17,566 bases of DNA from Halieaceae bacterium (GTDB lineage Bacteria > Pseudomonadota > Gammaproteobacteria > Pseudomonadales > Halieaceae), in NCBI GenBank assembly GCA_002705465.1, contig PAGS01000014.1, positions 1-17,566 on the forward strand. Reading direction: 5' to 3'. Numbering within the stretch: position 1 is the first letter of the stretch; every line of letters starts with the position of its first letter. Made by a program: the position numbers and the translations under genes. The notes under the pieces were generated by a model, which was not told the DNA's origin, made no database searches, and worked only from the letters and a program-made list of their open reading frames with translations. Positions 8,524-15,614 of this stretch are shown here, piece by piece.

Positions 8524-9464
8524 ACGCCAACGGCAAGCCTCATCGGCGTACCCACACCCGCCAAGGCGATCGCACACGCCGCGCTCTAGGTTCAGCGCTA
8601 CAACCGTGCTCACTACAGGGCCTGCTGGTTGGCTTGATGTTGGGCACGGCGGCCTGTGACGCCACTCCCGATACCTACACCCATACCCATATCCATGCAA
8701 ATCGCAGTACCGATACCGATATCCAGAACGCTGGCACGGCAGCTGACAGCTTGGCAAAGGCTGTGCAGCACTATGGCTTTGATGTGGTCTCCAAGCTCCG
8801 CTTCGACCGAAATAATTTCACGCAGGGTCTCGAGATTCATGACGGGCGTTTGTATGTCAGCTCCGGTCTGTATGGCCAATCGGTAATACGGGTGTACACG
8901 TTTCCCGAGCTGGAACTCCTTCACTCGGTGCCGGTGGACCCACGGATTTTTGCCGAGGGACTGACGGTCATCGGGGACAGGCTAATACTGCTCTCCTGGC
9001 GTGAGCGCGTCATGCTGGTCTATTCGCTGCCCGCAATGACACTCATCGGCCAAAGCCCGCTGCCCGGGCAGGGCTGGGGTGCCACCCACAATGGTTCAGT
9101 GCTCTGGTTTAGCGACGGGTCAGATCGCCTTTACTCAGCCGACTTAAGCGCCGATGGCGAACTGGAGGTACTCCCCGTGACCCTCGCCAGCAAGCCACTG
9201 CGCAACCTTAACGAACTTGAGTGGGTGGGCGATGAGATCTGGGCTAATGTATGGCAAACCGACAATATTGCGCGCATCAACCCTGAGACCGGCATCGTGG
9301 AGGGCTTGATCAATCTATCGGGTCTACTGGCAGATGAGGACCGGCTTCGCGACACCGACGTGCTGAACGGCATTGCCATTAATCCGGAGGGTGGTGCAAT
9401 CTGGGTCACGGGTAAACGCTGGCCCTGGCTCTATCAAATCAGACTGGAAAATAGCCCTCCATGA
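8520..9464 (+). CDS. Glutaminyl-peptide cyclotransferase (plant-type QC), putative lipoprotein
   Basis: Glutamine cyclotransferase of the five-bladed beta-propeller type (plant/bacterial QC family), which converts N-terminal glutamine to pyroglutamate. Conserved blade motifs are FTQGLEI (100-106), FAEGLT, GWGATHNG, WFSDGSDRLY, LNELEWV, NVWQTDNI, VLNGIAINPEGG and TGKRWP near the end. It starts at GTG overlapping the mnmC TGA. The N-terminus is basic (to about residue 23), then a hydrophobic stretch LLVGLMLGTAAC (35-46) ends in a plausible but imperfect lipobox with Cys46. The enzyme is therefore probably exported and anchored in the envelope. Residues 51-68 form a Thr/His/Asp-rich linker encoded by hexamer repeats. 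Function is clear from the motifs; lipidation is less certain. Confidence 0.9.
   Translation: MNANGKPHRRTHTRQGDRTRRALGSALQPCSLQGLLVGLMLGTAACDATPDTYTHTHIHANRSTDTDIQNAGTAADSLAKAVQHYGFDVVSKLRFDRNNFTQGLEIHDGRLYVSSGLYGQSVIRVYTFPELELLHSVPVDPRIFAEGLTVIGDRLILLSWRERVMLVYSLPAMTLIGQSPLPGQGWGATHNGSVLWFSDGSDRLYSADLSADGELEVLPVTLASKPLRNLNELEWVGDEIWANVWQTDNIARINPETGIVEGLINLSGLLADEDRLRDTDVLNGIAINPEGGAIWVTGKRWPWLYQIRLENSPP
8670..8723 (+). repeat. Nine-unit hexanucleotide repeat inside the glutaminyl cyclase gene
   Basis: Nine consecutive 6-base units (GATACC, TACACC, CATACC, CATATC, then more diverged CATGCA, AATCGC, AGTACC, then GATACC, GATATC). They are in frame, so each unit encodes a dipeptide, mostly X-Thr or X-Ile (D-T, Y-T, H-T, H-I and so on; residues 51-68). 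It forms the linker between the lipobox cysteine and the propeller. Being a multiple of three, copy-number change would lengthen or shorten the linker without frameshift. Confidence 0.75.
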
Positions 9465-9550
9465 CCCCACATTAAAGCAGTGACAAGATCACCCACACAA
9501 TGAGCGACGCGCGGCGACGCGAGACGCCAGCCGAGCGCCGAAACAACACT

Positions 9551-9559
9551 TGATACGAT
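9551..9559 (+). promoter_or_regulatory. Candidate extended -10 promoter for the M16C peptidase gene
   Basis: TGA-TACGAT carries the TGn extension and a -10 matching 4 of 6 bases. It lies in the 128-nt gap after the glutaminyl cyclase, about 34 nt before the start codon. No convincing -35. An alternative is TTGATA (9550-9555) paired with TACAAA (9572-9577), but that would leave almost no leader. The gap shows no hairpin with a T-run, so readthrough from mnmC-QC cannot be excluded. Confidence 0.25.
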
Positions 9560-9592
9560 TCACATACTGTCTACAAAACTGGAACCACTGAT

Positions 9593-12541
9593 ATGACCGA
9601 AGCCTCCCGCACGCCCACGACAGCCGAGCATCCAAACACTTTCGTCTTGAAGCGTGCGGTGCCGATTCCCAGCCTGAATCTGACTGTCGAGGAGTACGAG
9701 CACCCGGGCACAGGCGCCACCCATTTGCATCTCAGTAGTGACTCGACAGAAAACGTATTCATGGTGGCACTGCGCACGGTGCCCGAGGACTCCACCGGGG
9801 TCGCGCACATTCTCGAGCACACCGCGCTGTGTGGCAGCGAGCGCTACCCGGTGCGTGATCCCTTTTTCATGATGCTCCGCCGCTCGCTCAACACCTTTAT
9901 GAACGCCTTCACCAGTTCTGACTGGACCGCATACCCCTTCGCCACCCAGAACCGTAAGGATTTCGGCAATCTGCTGGATGTGTATCTGGATGCGGTGTTC
10001 TTCTCCCGGTTGGACCCGCTGGATTTCGCCCAGGAAGGGCACCGGGTCGAGTTTGAGAACAACGACAGTAATCAGCCTCTGGTCTTTAAAGGCGTTGTAT
10101 TCAATGAAATGAAAGGGGCGATGTCATCGACCCCGTCTGTTCTGTGGGATCGCCTCAGCCACGAACTGTTTCCGTCCAGTACCTACCACTTCAATAGCGG
10201 CGGTGACCCGGAGCACATTCCCGACCTCAGCTATCAGCAGCTGCGGGATTTTTATGCCGAGCACTACCACCCCAGTAACGCTATTTTTCTGACCTTTGGC
10301 GATATCGCGGCAGAGGCGCATCAATGCGTTTTTGAATCTTCGGTGCTGCATCGGTTTGAACGACTGGGCCGCAAGATCGAGGTTGGCCTGGAGACCCCCT
10401 TCAGCGCACCCAGGCAAGCCACCCACCCCTATGCGGTGGATGCCGAGGAAGGCACGAGCGATAAAACGCATCTGATCATGGGTTGGAAACTCGGCGAGAG
10501 TGCGGATCTGACGGCCATGCTCGAGGCACAGCTTGTCTCGTCGGTGCTGATGGAGAACAGCGCCTCGCCGCTGATGCACTATCTGGAAACAACGGACCGC
10601 GGCAGCGCGCCGTCACCGCTATGCGGTCTCGAGGAATCCATGCGCGAGATGGTGTTCTGTTGTGGTATTGAAGGGAGTAACGCAGACCAGGCCGAAGCCT
10701 TCGAATCCGAGGTGTTGGCCACCATTGAAAAAGTGGCCAACGACGGGGTGGACGCTGAAAAAGTCGAGGCCATCCTGCGACAAATCGAGCTACATCAGCG
10801 AGAGGTGAGCGGTGATGGCATGCCCTATGGCCTGAACCTGATGCTGCGCGCATTGGGAGCGGCGACGCACTATGGTGATGCAGTGGCAGCGCTCGATCTT
10901 GAGCCCGTGATTGCGAGGCTGCGCGAGCAAGTCAAGGCAGCAGATTACATCCCTAACCTGATCAAGCAGTGCTTGCTCGATAACCCGCATCGAGTGCGAC
11001 TGGTCGTGGCGCCCGATCCTGCCCTCGCGGCGCGGCGGGAGACCGCGGAGACCGAGCGCCTCGCCGCAATGAAAGGCAACCTCAGTGGTGAGCATACCGC
11101 GGAGATTCTGGATCTGGCGGCGCGGCTGCGTGAGCGTCAGTCGCAAAAGGATGACCCGACCATCCTGCCGCGGGTAGCGCTATCTGACATTCCCGCCGAG
11201 ACGCCCTCCCCTCTCCCCGACATCTCTGAGGGTGAGAGAACGCACTATCGCTACACGGCAGGCACCAACGGACTGGTTTACCAACAATGGGTCAGCCCAT
11301 TGCCGGCCCTGACCTCAGCCGAGCAACAGCATTTACCTCTGGTCACAGCGCTCATGGCAGAGGTGGGGGTCGGCGAGCTCGACTATCTCGCCACTCAGGA
11401 GCGACACTCTGCCACCGTGGGATCGCTGAGCGCATCGGTGAGCAGCCGCTCGCAGCGCGGCGATGAGCAGTCCAGCGGGCGTTATTTCGTGCTGTCCTCC
11501 AAGGCGCTGGCCGATCGCGCAGGGCCGCAACTGACGCTGATGTCCGATACTCTGCAACAGGCGCGCTTTGATGAGCACAACCGCATTCGGGACCTGGTCA
11601 GTCAGATTCGCGCGCGACGGGATCAGGGCATTACCGGCAGCGGTCACGCGCTGGCCATGAGCGCGGCCTGTGCGGGAATGAGCCCGCTGGCCAAGCTCGG
11701 ACACGAGCAAGGCGGTCTCGAGGGCATCCGCCGCATGCGGGCGCTGGACGACGTGCTCAAGCAGGACGGTGAACTAGAAGCGCTGGCCCACTCCCTTGGA
11801 GCGATTCATCGCAAGCTGGCCGAGGGCGGCGCGCCGCTTATCTGCACCATTGCTGATGAGCCCAACCTCACCGCCGCCGCTGACGCGGCCTGGGCGGCAG
11901 CCCATGCAGTCGGCACCGGCGAATCTGAGACGCCCGGCGCGGCTCCAGTGCGTGAGGCCCGACAGGAGATGTGGGTCACCAATACCCAGGTCAATTTCTG
12001 CGCCAAAGCGTACCCCACCGTGCCCTCTGGTCATCCCGACGCGCCGGTGCTATCAGTACTGGCGGCCTTCCTGCGCAATGGTTTTCTGCATCGCAGCATT
12101 CGCGAACAAGGCGGGGCCTATGGTGGCGGTGCGAGCCACGACCCTAACATCGCCGCATTCCGGTTTTTCTCCTACCGGGACCCCAGACTGGTCGAGACAT
12201 TGACCGACTTTGATGCGGCAATTACCTGGCTCCTCGACACGCAGCATGAGCAGCTCGCACTGGAAGAGGCGATCCTCAGCGTCATGGCCAGCCTCGACAA
12301 GCCCGGATCACCAGCTGGCGAAGCCAAGCGGGATTTTCATGAGCGGCTTTTCGGTCGCACTGCCGAGCATCGCAAGCAGCTCCGCGCGGGCATTGTGAAT
12401 ACCCGTATTGAGGATCTTCGACGCGTTACCGAGACCTACCTGCGACCGGAGCTGGCCAGCACCGCAGTGATCACCCACACCGCCGGCGCAGAGATCATTG
12501 CCGGGCAGGGTCTGGCGCTGACCAGACAGGAGCTCCTTTAA
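9593..12541 (+). CDS. PreP-like M16C zinc metallopeptidase (insulinase family)
   Basis: Large clam-shell metallopeptidase of family M16C (presequence-protease type), which degrades unstructured oligopeptides in an enclosed chamber. The inverted zinc motif HILEH is at residues 72-76. The second zinc glutamate is Glu172 in VVFNEMKGAMSS, 96 residues after His76, the same spacing as in Arabidopsis PreP1. The C-terminal half carries the Arg/Tyr substrate-clamping motif REQGGAYGGG (about 838-847). At 982 residues it fits the family (about 970-1000). There is no signal peptide, so it is probably cytoplasmic and serves peptide turnover. The start at 9593 is preceded by GGAA only. Its last 47 nt overlap the end of the opposite-strand C39-like gene. 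Family assignment is firm; the natural substrate is unknown. Confidence 0.93.
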   Translation: MTEASRTPTTAEHPNTFVLKRAVPIPSLNLTVEEYEHPGTGATHLHLSSDSTENVFMVALRTVPEDSTGVAHILEHTALCGSERYPVRDPFFMMLRRSLNTFMNAFTSSDWTAYPFATQNRKDFGNLLDVYLDAVFFSRLDPLDFAQEGHRVEFENNDSNQPLVFKGVVFNEMKGAMSSTPSVLWDRLSHELFPSSTYHFNSGGDPEHIPDLSYQQLRDFYAEHYHPSNAIFLTFGDIAAEAHQCVFESSVLHRFERLGRKIEVGLETPFSAPRQATHPYAVDAEEGTSDKTHLIMGWKLGESADLTAMLEAQLVSSVLMENSASPLMHYLETTDRGSAPSPLCGLEESMREMVFCCGIEGSNADQAEAFESEVLATIEKVANDGVDAEKVEAILRQIELHQREVSGDGMPYGLNLMLRALGAATHYGDAVAALDLEPVIARLREQVKAADYIPNLIKQCLLDNPHRVRLVVAPDPALAARRETAETERLAAMKGNLSGEHTAEILDLAARLRERQSQKDDPTILPRVALSDIPAETPSPLPDISEGERTHYRYTAGTNGLVYQQWVSPLPALTSAEQQHLPLVTALMAEVGVGELDYLATQERHSATVGSLSASVSSRSQRGDEQSSGRYFVLSSKALADRAGPQLTLMSDTLQQARFDEHNRIRDLVSQIRARRDQGITGSGHALAMSAACAGMSPLAKLGHEQGGLEGIRRMRALDDVLKQDGELEALAHSLGAIHRKLAEGGAPLICTIADEPNLTAAADAAWAAAHAVGTGESETPGAAPVREARQEMWVTNTQVNFCAKAYPTVPSGHPDAPVLSVLAAFLRNGFLHRSIREQGGAYGGGASHDPNIAAFRFFSYRDPRLVETLTDFDAAITWLLDTQHEQLALEEAILSVMASLDKPGSPAGEAKRDFHERLFGRTAEHRKQLRAGIVNTRIEDLRRVTETYLRPELASTAVITHTAGAEIIAGQGLALTRQELL

Positions 12542-13082
12542 CGGACAGAAGCAACCCAAGCCCATCGGGCGCCCAGACGCTCAGAAACTGTTTGAGTGTC
12601 CACATCAGCGCGCCCTGTGTGGGATCTGCCAACGTCACACGCTGGCCCGCGATGCCCGTGAGCACGCTGAAATGCGGACCAGTGGGAAGCCGAAGGTACA
12701 CCAGTATAGGTAGCGGCACCGATAACAGCCCGCGGCTGGGTAGCCGCGTGACGCTGGGTTTGACTTTGAGCGCCGCTGCCATGTCTGCTAATTGAACCAG
12801 GCTGAACCCCTCAAGCCGCACGCGTTGCCACTCGTCGGTCGTAAGTGTCTGCGACCTGACCAGATCGTCGGGCTCAACGGCTCGATCCGTGTAGAACGAG
12901 AGCAACGTTGCCAGCGCGGCACTGCCGCAATCGAACCCGGCCTGCTGCCGTGTGAGCGTCACCGGCAAACTTTTGGGTGGCTGCGCTGATACTGACGCGC
13001 AGGCGCACCCAAACGTCATGAGCCCGACAACGCAGCACCACAATGCCTGTGTGACAGGCTGAGCACCGACACGCCTGCCCAC
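12495..13082 (-). CDS. Exported C39-like cysteine peptidase domain protein
   Basis: Protein of 195 residues from the GTG at 13082, with a papain-like C39 fold. It shows Gln46/47 before the catalytic cysteine in GFDCGSAALATLL (Cys52), the histidine in PHFSVLTG (His137) and the aspartate in LADPTQG (Asp153), in the expected order. The N-terminus (about 12-33) is hydrophobic and ends VSA-QP, a plausible signal peptidase I site. A lipobox-like cysteine at 26 is a weaker alternative. It stands alone, with no ABC transporter, bacteriocin precursor or amyloid genes beside it, so its target is unknown. The start is uncertain. GTG 13082 has no ribosome site, while an internal ATG at 13019 overlaps the stop of a short upstream ORF as ATGA but would remove most of the signal peptide. 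A frameshift near the N-terminus is also possible. Confidence 0.8.
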   Translation of the reverse strand: MGRRVGAQPVTQALWCCVVGLMTFGCACASVSAQPPKSLPVTLTRQQAGFDCGSAALATLLSFYTDRAVEPDDLVRSQTLTTDEWQRVRLEGFSLVQLADMAAALKVKPSVTRLPSRGLLSVPLPILVYLRLPTGPHFSVLTGIAGQRVTLADPTQGALMWTLKQFLSVWAPDGLGLLLSVKGAPVWSAPDPARQ

Positions 13083-13183
13083 ACCACACCTCGCTTCATG
13101 GCTCCCTTCATGGCCCTCTTAATGGTGCTCTTCATGGTTTCCCTCATGGCTCGGATTGTTACTCCCCTCATGGCTTTCCTCAT
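13016..13183 (-). CDS. Possible 55-aa repeat-built leader ORF overlapping the C39-like gene start
   Basis: Short ORF with the best ribosome site near the C39-like gene: AGGAG at 13196-13192, 8 nt before the ATG at 13183. The first 32 residues are eight tetrapeptides of pattern M-[KR]-x-x, strongly basic. Then comes a hydrophobic run VVWAGVSVLSLS (33-44) resembling the start of a signal peptide. It ends at a TGA (13018-13016) that overlaps an ATG in the C39 frame (13019) as ATGA. It may be a genuine leader peptide coupled to the peptidase gene. It may instead be the original N-terminus of the peptidase separated by a frameshift, or a chance frame through a repeat. No homologue is known to me. 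Confidence 0.35.
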   Translation of the reverse strand: MRKAMRGVTIRAMRETMKSTIKRAMKGAMKRGVVWAGVSVLSLSHRHCGAALSGS

Positions 13184-13189
13184 CGTTCA
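13094..13189 (-). repeat. 12-bp tandem repeat, eight units, carrying repeated ATG codons
   Basis: Eight contiguous 12-base units on the plus strand with consensus CTTCATGGCTYY; the unit at 13154-13165 is badly diverged. Read on the minus strand, the period is four codons, and six of eight units place an ATG in the same frame (codons 1, 5, 13, 17, 25, 29 of the ORF from 13183). It lies immediately upstream of, and leads into, the C39-like gene. The periodicity is seen directly. Confidence 0.88.
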
Positions 13190-13281
13190 GACTCCTGTAA
13201 GGTGATCAAACGGTGGAGTCGATGCGGCGACTGTGACGAGCGACGCCACTCACCGACCCATGCAGTGTGCCAGCCGGACTA

Positions 13282-13311
13282 TTGCCGACCCACGTCACAG
13301 GCAAGCACAAT
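13282..13311 (+). promoter_or_regulatory. Candidate sigma-70 promoter for the TauD-type gene
   Basis: TTGCCG (13282-13287), an 18-nt spacer and CACAAT (13306-13311) each match 4 of 6 consensus bases. Transcription would start near 13318, ahead of the ribosome site at 13344-13348. It lies in the 173-nt region between this gene and the minus-strand repeat ORF. By eye only. Confidence 0.3.
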
Positions 13312-13356
13312 CCCTCCGCGCTCCAGAAAGATCGAGAGTGAACAGGAGAGAATGCA

Positions 13357-14178
13357 ATGAATGTCAAGCGTGTCGCAGGGGCCATTGGCGCTGAATTACA
13401 GGCGATCAATCTCGCGGACGGTATTGATGGCGAGCTAGCCGCCACCCTGCGCCGGTTGCTCAATGAGCACGAGGTGCTGTTTCTGCGTAATCAGGCCATC
13501 AGCGCCGCCGACCAAAAGGCGCTAGCGGAAGTTTTCGGTCCTCTGCAGACCCACCCCGCCTATGGCACGGTTGAGGGATTCCCCGAGGTCATGATTCTCG
13601 AGAGCACGCGAGAAAACCCGTCCAAAATCGAAGTCTGGCACTCCGACATGACCTTCAGGCAGCACCCTCCTTCTGTCACCGTATTGCGGGGCATTACCAT
13701 TCCCGAGGTGGGTGGCGATACCCTGTTTGCCAGCATGACCGCCGCCTACGAAGGACTGTCCCCCGGCATGCAGAGCTACCTCGAGGGCTTAACCGCAGTG
13801 CACGACTTCAGCCACGGTTTCAGAGAAAGTCTCGCCGAGCCCGGCGGCCGGGAACGACTGGCGGATGCCGTGGCGGCCAATCCGCCGGTGCGACATCCCG
13901 TGGTGCAGACTCACCCGGAGACCGGCAAGAAAGTGCTGTTCGTCAATGCCCTGTTTACGACTCACATCGAAGGGCTACCGCCGCTAGAGTCGGCAGAGGT
14001 GCTGCAGTTCCTCTTGCGACATGCCAGTCTGCCGGAGTTCACCTGCCGATTCAGTTGGGCACCGTACAGTCTGGTGCTGTGGGATAACCGCAGCACACAA
14101 CACAAACCCGTCAATGATTTCTTCCCGGCCACACGCCGGCTGCATCGTGTCGTCAGCGAGGGCGATCAACCCTACTGA
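13357..14178 (+). CDS. TauD/TfdA-family Fe(II)/2-oxoglutarate dioxygenase
   Basis: Mononuclear iron dioxygenase of 273 residues that couples 2-oxoglutarate decarboxylation to substrate hydroxylation in the cytoplasm. The iron ligands are visible: His95 and Asp97 in WHSDMTF and His249 in STQHKPVNDF. Arg260 and Arg264 follow at the same offsets (11 and 15) as the 2-oxoglutarate-binding arginines of E. coli TauD. A good ribosome site AGGAG (13344-13348) lies 8 nt before the chosen ATG. The other nearby ATG at 13352 is too close to it and out of frame. No sulfonate transport genes (tauABC) or phenoxyacid genes adjoin it, so taurine or 2,4-D activity should not be assumed. It could act on another sulfonate, sulfate ester or small carboxylate. 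Its last 7 nt overlap the AGCS gene end. Confidence 0.9.
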   Translation: MNVKRVAGAIGAELQAINLADGIDGELAATLRRLLNEHEVLFLRNQAISAADQKALAEVFGPLQTHPAYGTVEGFPEVMILESTRENPSKIEVWHSDMTFRQHPPSVTVLRGITIPEVGGDTLFASMTAAYEGLSPGMQSYLEGLTAVHDFSHGFRESLAEPGGRERLADAVAANPPVRHPVVQTHPETGKKVLFVNALFTTHIEGLPPLESAEVLQFLLRHASLPEFTCRFSWAPYSLVLWDNRSTQHKPVNDFFPATRRLHRVVSEGDQPY

Positions 14179-15614
14179 GCAGAGCGCGTGTCGGCGATGT
14201 ATTGATTCACCTCGCGCCTGACCATAGGCGCAAAGAGGTACAGCGTCAGAATGTTGGGTAGCGCGATCATGAAGGTCATCGCATCGGAGAAGTCGAGCAC
14301 AGCGCGGAGTTCCAGCATGCACCCTAAGGCAATAAACGCGCAAAAAATCATCTGAAAGACGATGGCCCGCAGACGCCCCTCACCAAACAGATACGTCCAC
14401 CCCTTCAGGCCATAGTAAGACCACGCCAGAGCGCTGGAAAAAGCGAACAACAATGCGGCCACGGCAATCACATAAGGCGCCCAGGCGAAGTGCCAGGCAA
14501 AGGCGGCGCTGGTCAGTTCAATGCCCGCCAATCCCGAGCCCATCAACCCTTGTGGAATCGCGGTGGTCAGAATCACCAGCGAACTGAGGGAACAGATCAC
14601 CACCGTATCAATAAACGGCTCAAGCAGCGCCGTGATGCCCTCTGATGCCGGGGCTTCGGTTTTTACCGCCGAGTGCGCAATCGATGCAGAGCCAATACCA
14701 GCCTCGTTCGAAAAGAGCGCACGCTGGAATCCAATGACCATGGCGCCAAGCAAGCCGCCAGAGGCCGCCTGCCCGGTGAAGGCCTCGGAGACCACCAATG
14801 ACAGAGCGGCGGGGATATGCTCGGCGCTGAGGCCGATGACGGCTAACGCACTGATGAGATACAGCAGCGCCATCACCGGGACCAGCACTGCAGCAACCCG
14901 TGCGATTGACTGAATCCCCCCGATGATGACGGCGGCGATGATGCCGGCGAGGAGCAATCCGAAAACCCAGCCCCGATCGGCGAAGATTGATTCCGCGCCG
15001 CCGGTAATGACCAGCACCTGTGCAAATGCCTGATTGGACTGAAACATGTTGCCGATACCCAGGCACCCGACAACCAGCGCGGCAGCATAAAACCCGCCAA
15101 AGCCCTTGCCGAGGGTTGGCCAGCCGCGCTCGCGAAAAAAGGCCTCCATGTAAAACATCGGGCCACCTGAGACCGAGCCATCGGCGTTATAGCGACGGTA
15201 CTTTACGCCCAACGTGCACTCCACAAGTTTGGTGGACATCGACAGCAACCCTGCAATGAAGAGCCAAAAGGCCGCACCGGGCCCGCCAACAGTAATCGCC
15301 ACCGCCACCCCACCGATGTTCCCGACGCCGACGGTCCCTGACACCGCGGTCGCCACGGCTTTGAAATGACTGATCTCACCCCGGGCAGTAGGGTCAGAGA
15401 AGTCGCCTTTGGCGTGGCGGATCGCGAGGCCCAGCGCTCTGACATTAATAAAGCGGAGATACACAGTGAAAAAGAGCGCCGCAACGGCACTCCACATGAC
15501 AATCAGCGGTACTTCGGTACCGCCAATTGGCACAGCGTAAAATACGACCGAGGAGAGCGCCTCGGCAATCGGTCCGAAATGGGTTTCAACCCACTGATCA
15601 GGCGAGAAGTTCAC
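14172..15614 (-). CDS. AGCS-family sodium:alanine/glycine symporter
   Basis: Inner-membrane amino-acid carrier of the alanine-or-glycine:cation symporter family (480 residues, many hydrophobic segments). Family landmarks are GTVGVGNIGGVAVA (93-106), GPGAAFW (111-117), the loop GVKYRRYNADGSVSGGPMFYME (136-157) and FSNEAGIGSASIAHSA (301-316). It likely takes up alanine or glycine with sodium, though members differ in substrate. It starts with GTG at 15614, overlapping the desaturase TGA (GTGA on the minus strand) with no ribosome site of its own, so it should be translated by coupling. It is tail-to-tail with the dioxygenase gene. Confidence 0.93.
   Translation of the reverse strand: MNFSPDQWVETHFGPIAEALSSVVFYAVPIGGTEVPLIVMWSAVAALFFTVYLRFINVRALGLAIRHAKGDFSDPTARGEISHFKAVATAVSGTVGVGNIGGVAVAITVGGPGAAFWLFIAGLLSMSTKLVECTLGVKYRRYNADGSVSGGPMFYMEAFFRERGWPTLGKGFGGFYAAALVVGCLGIGNMFQSNQAFAQVLVITGGAESIFADRGWVFGLLLAGIIAAVIIGGIQSIARVAAVLVPVMALLYLISALAVIGLSAEHIPAALSLVVSEAFTGQAASGGLLGAMVIGFQRALFSNEAGIGSASIAHSAVKTEAPASEGITALLEPFIDTVVICSLSSLVILTTAIPQGLMGSGLAGIELTSAAFAWHFAWAPYVIAVAALLFAFSSALAWSYYGLKGWTYLFGEGRLRAIVFQMIFCAFIALGCMLELRAVLDFSDAMTFMIALPNILTLYLFAPMVRREVNQYIADTRSAQ

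Noticed and set aside
9465..9592. Rho-independent terminator after the glutaminyl cyclase
   Set aside because: The GC-rich stretch has no convincing inverted repeat followed by a T-run.
13094..13189. CRISPR-like or transcription-factor binding array
   Set aside because: Units are 12 bp, contiguous without spacers, and keep a codon frame; there are no cas genes. A coding minisatellite fits better.
13206..13463. 85-codon minus-strand open frame
   Set aside because: Antisense to the start of the dioxygenase gene, lacks a ribosome site and stops before the repeat ORF.
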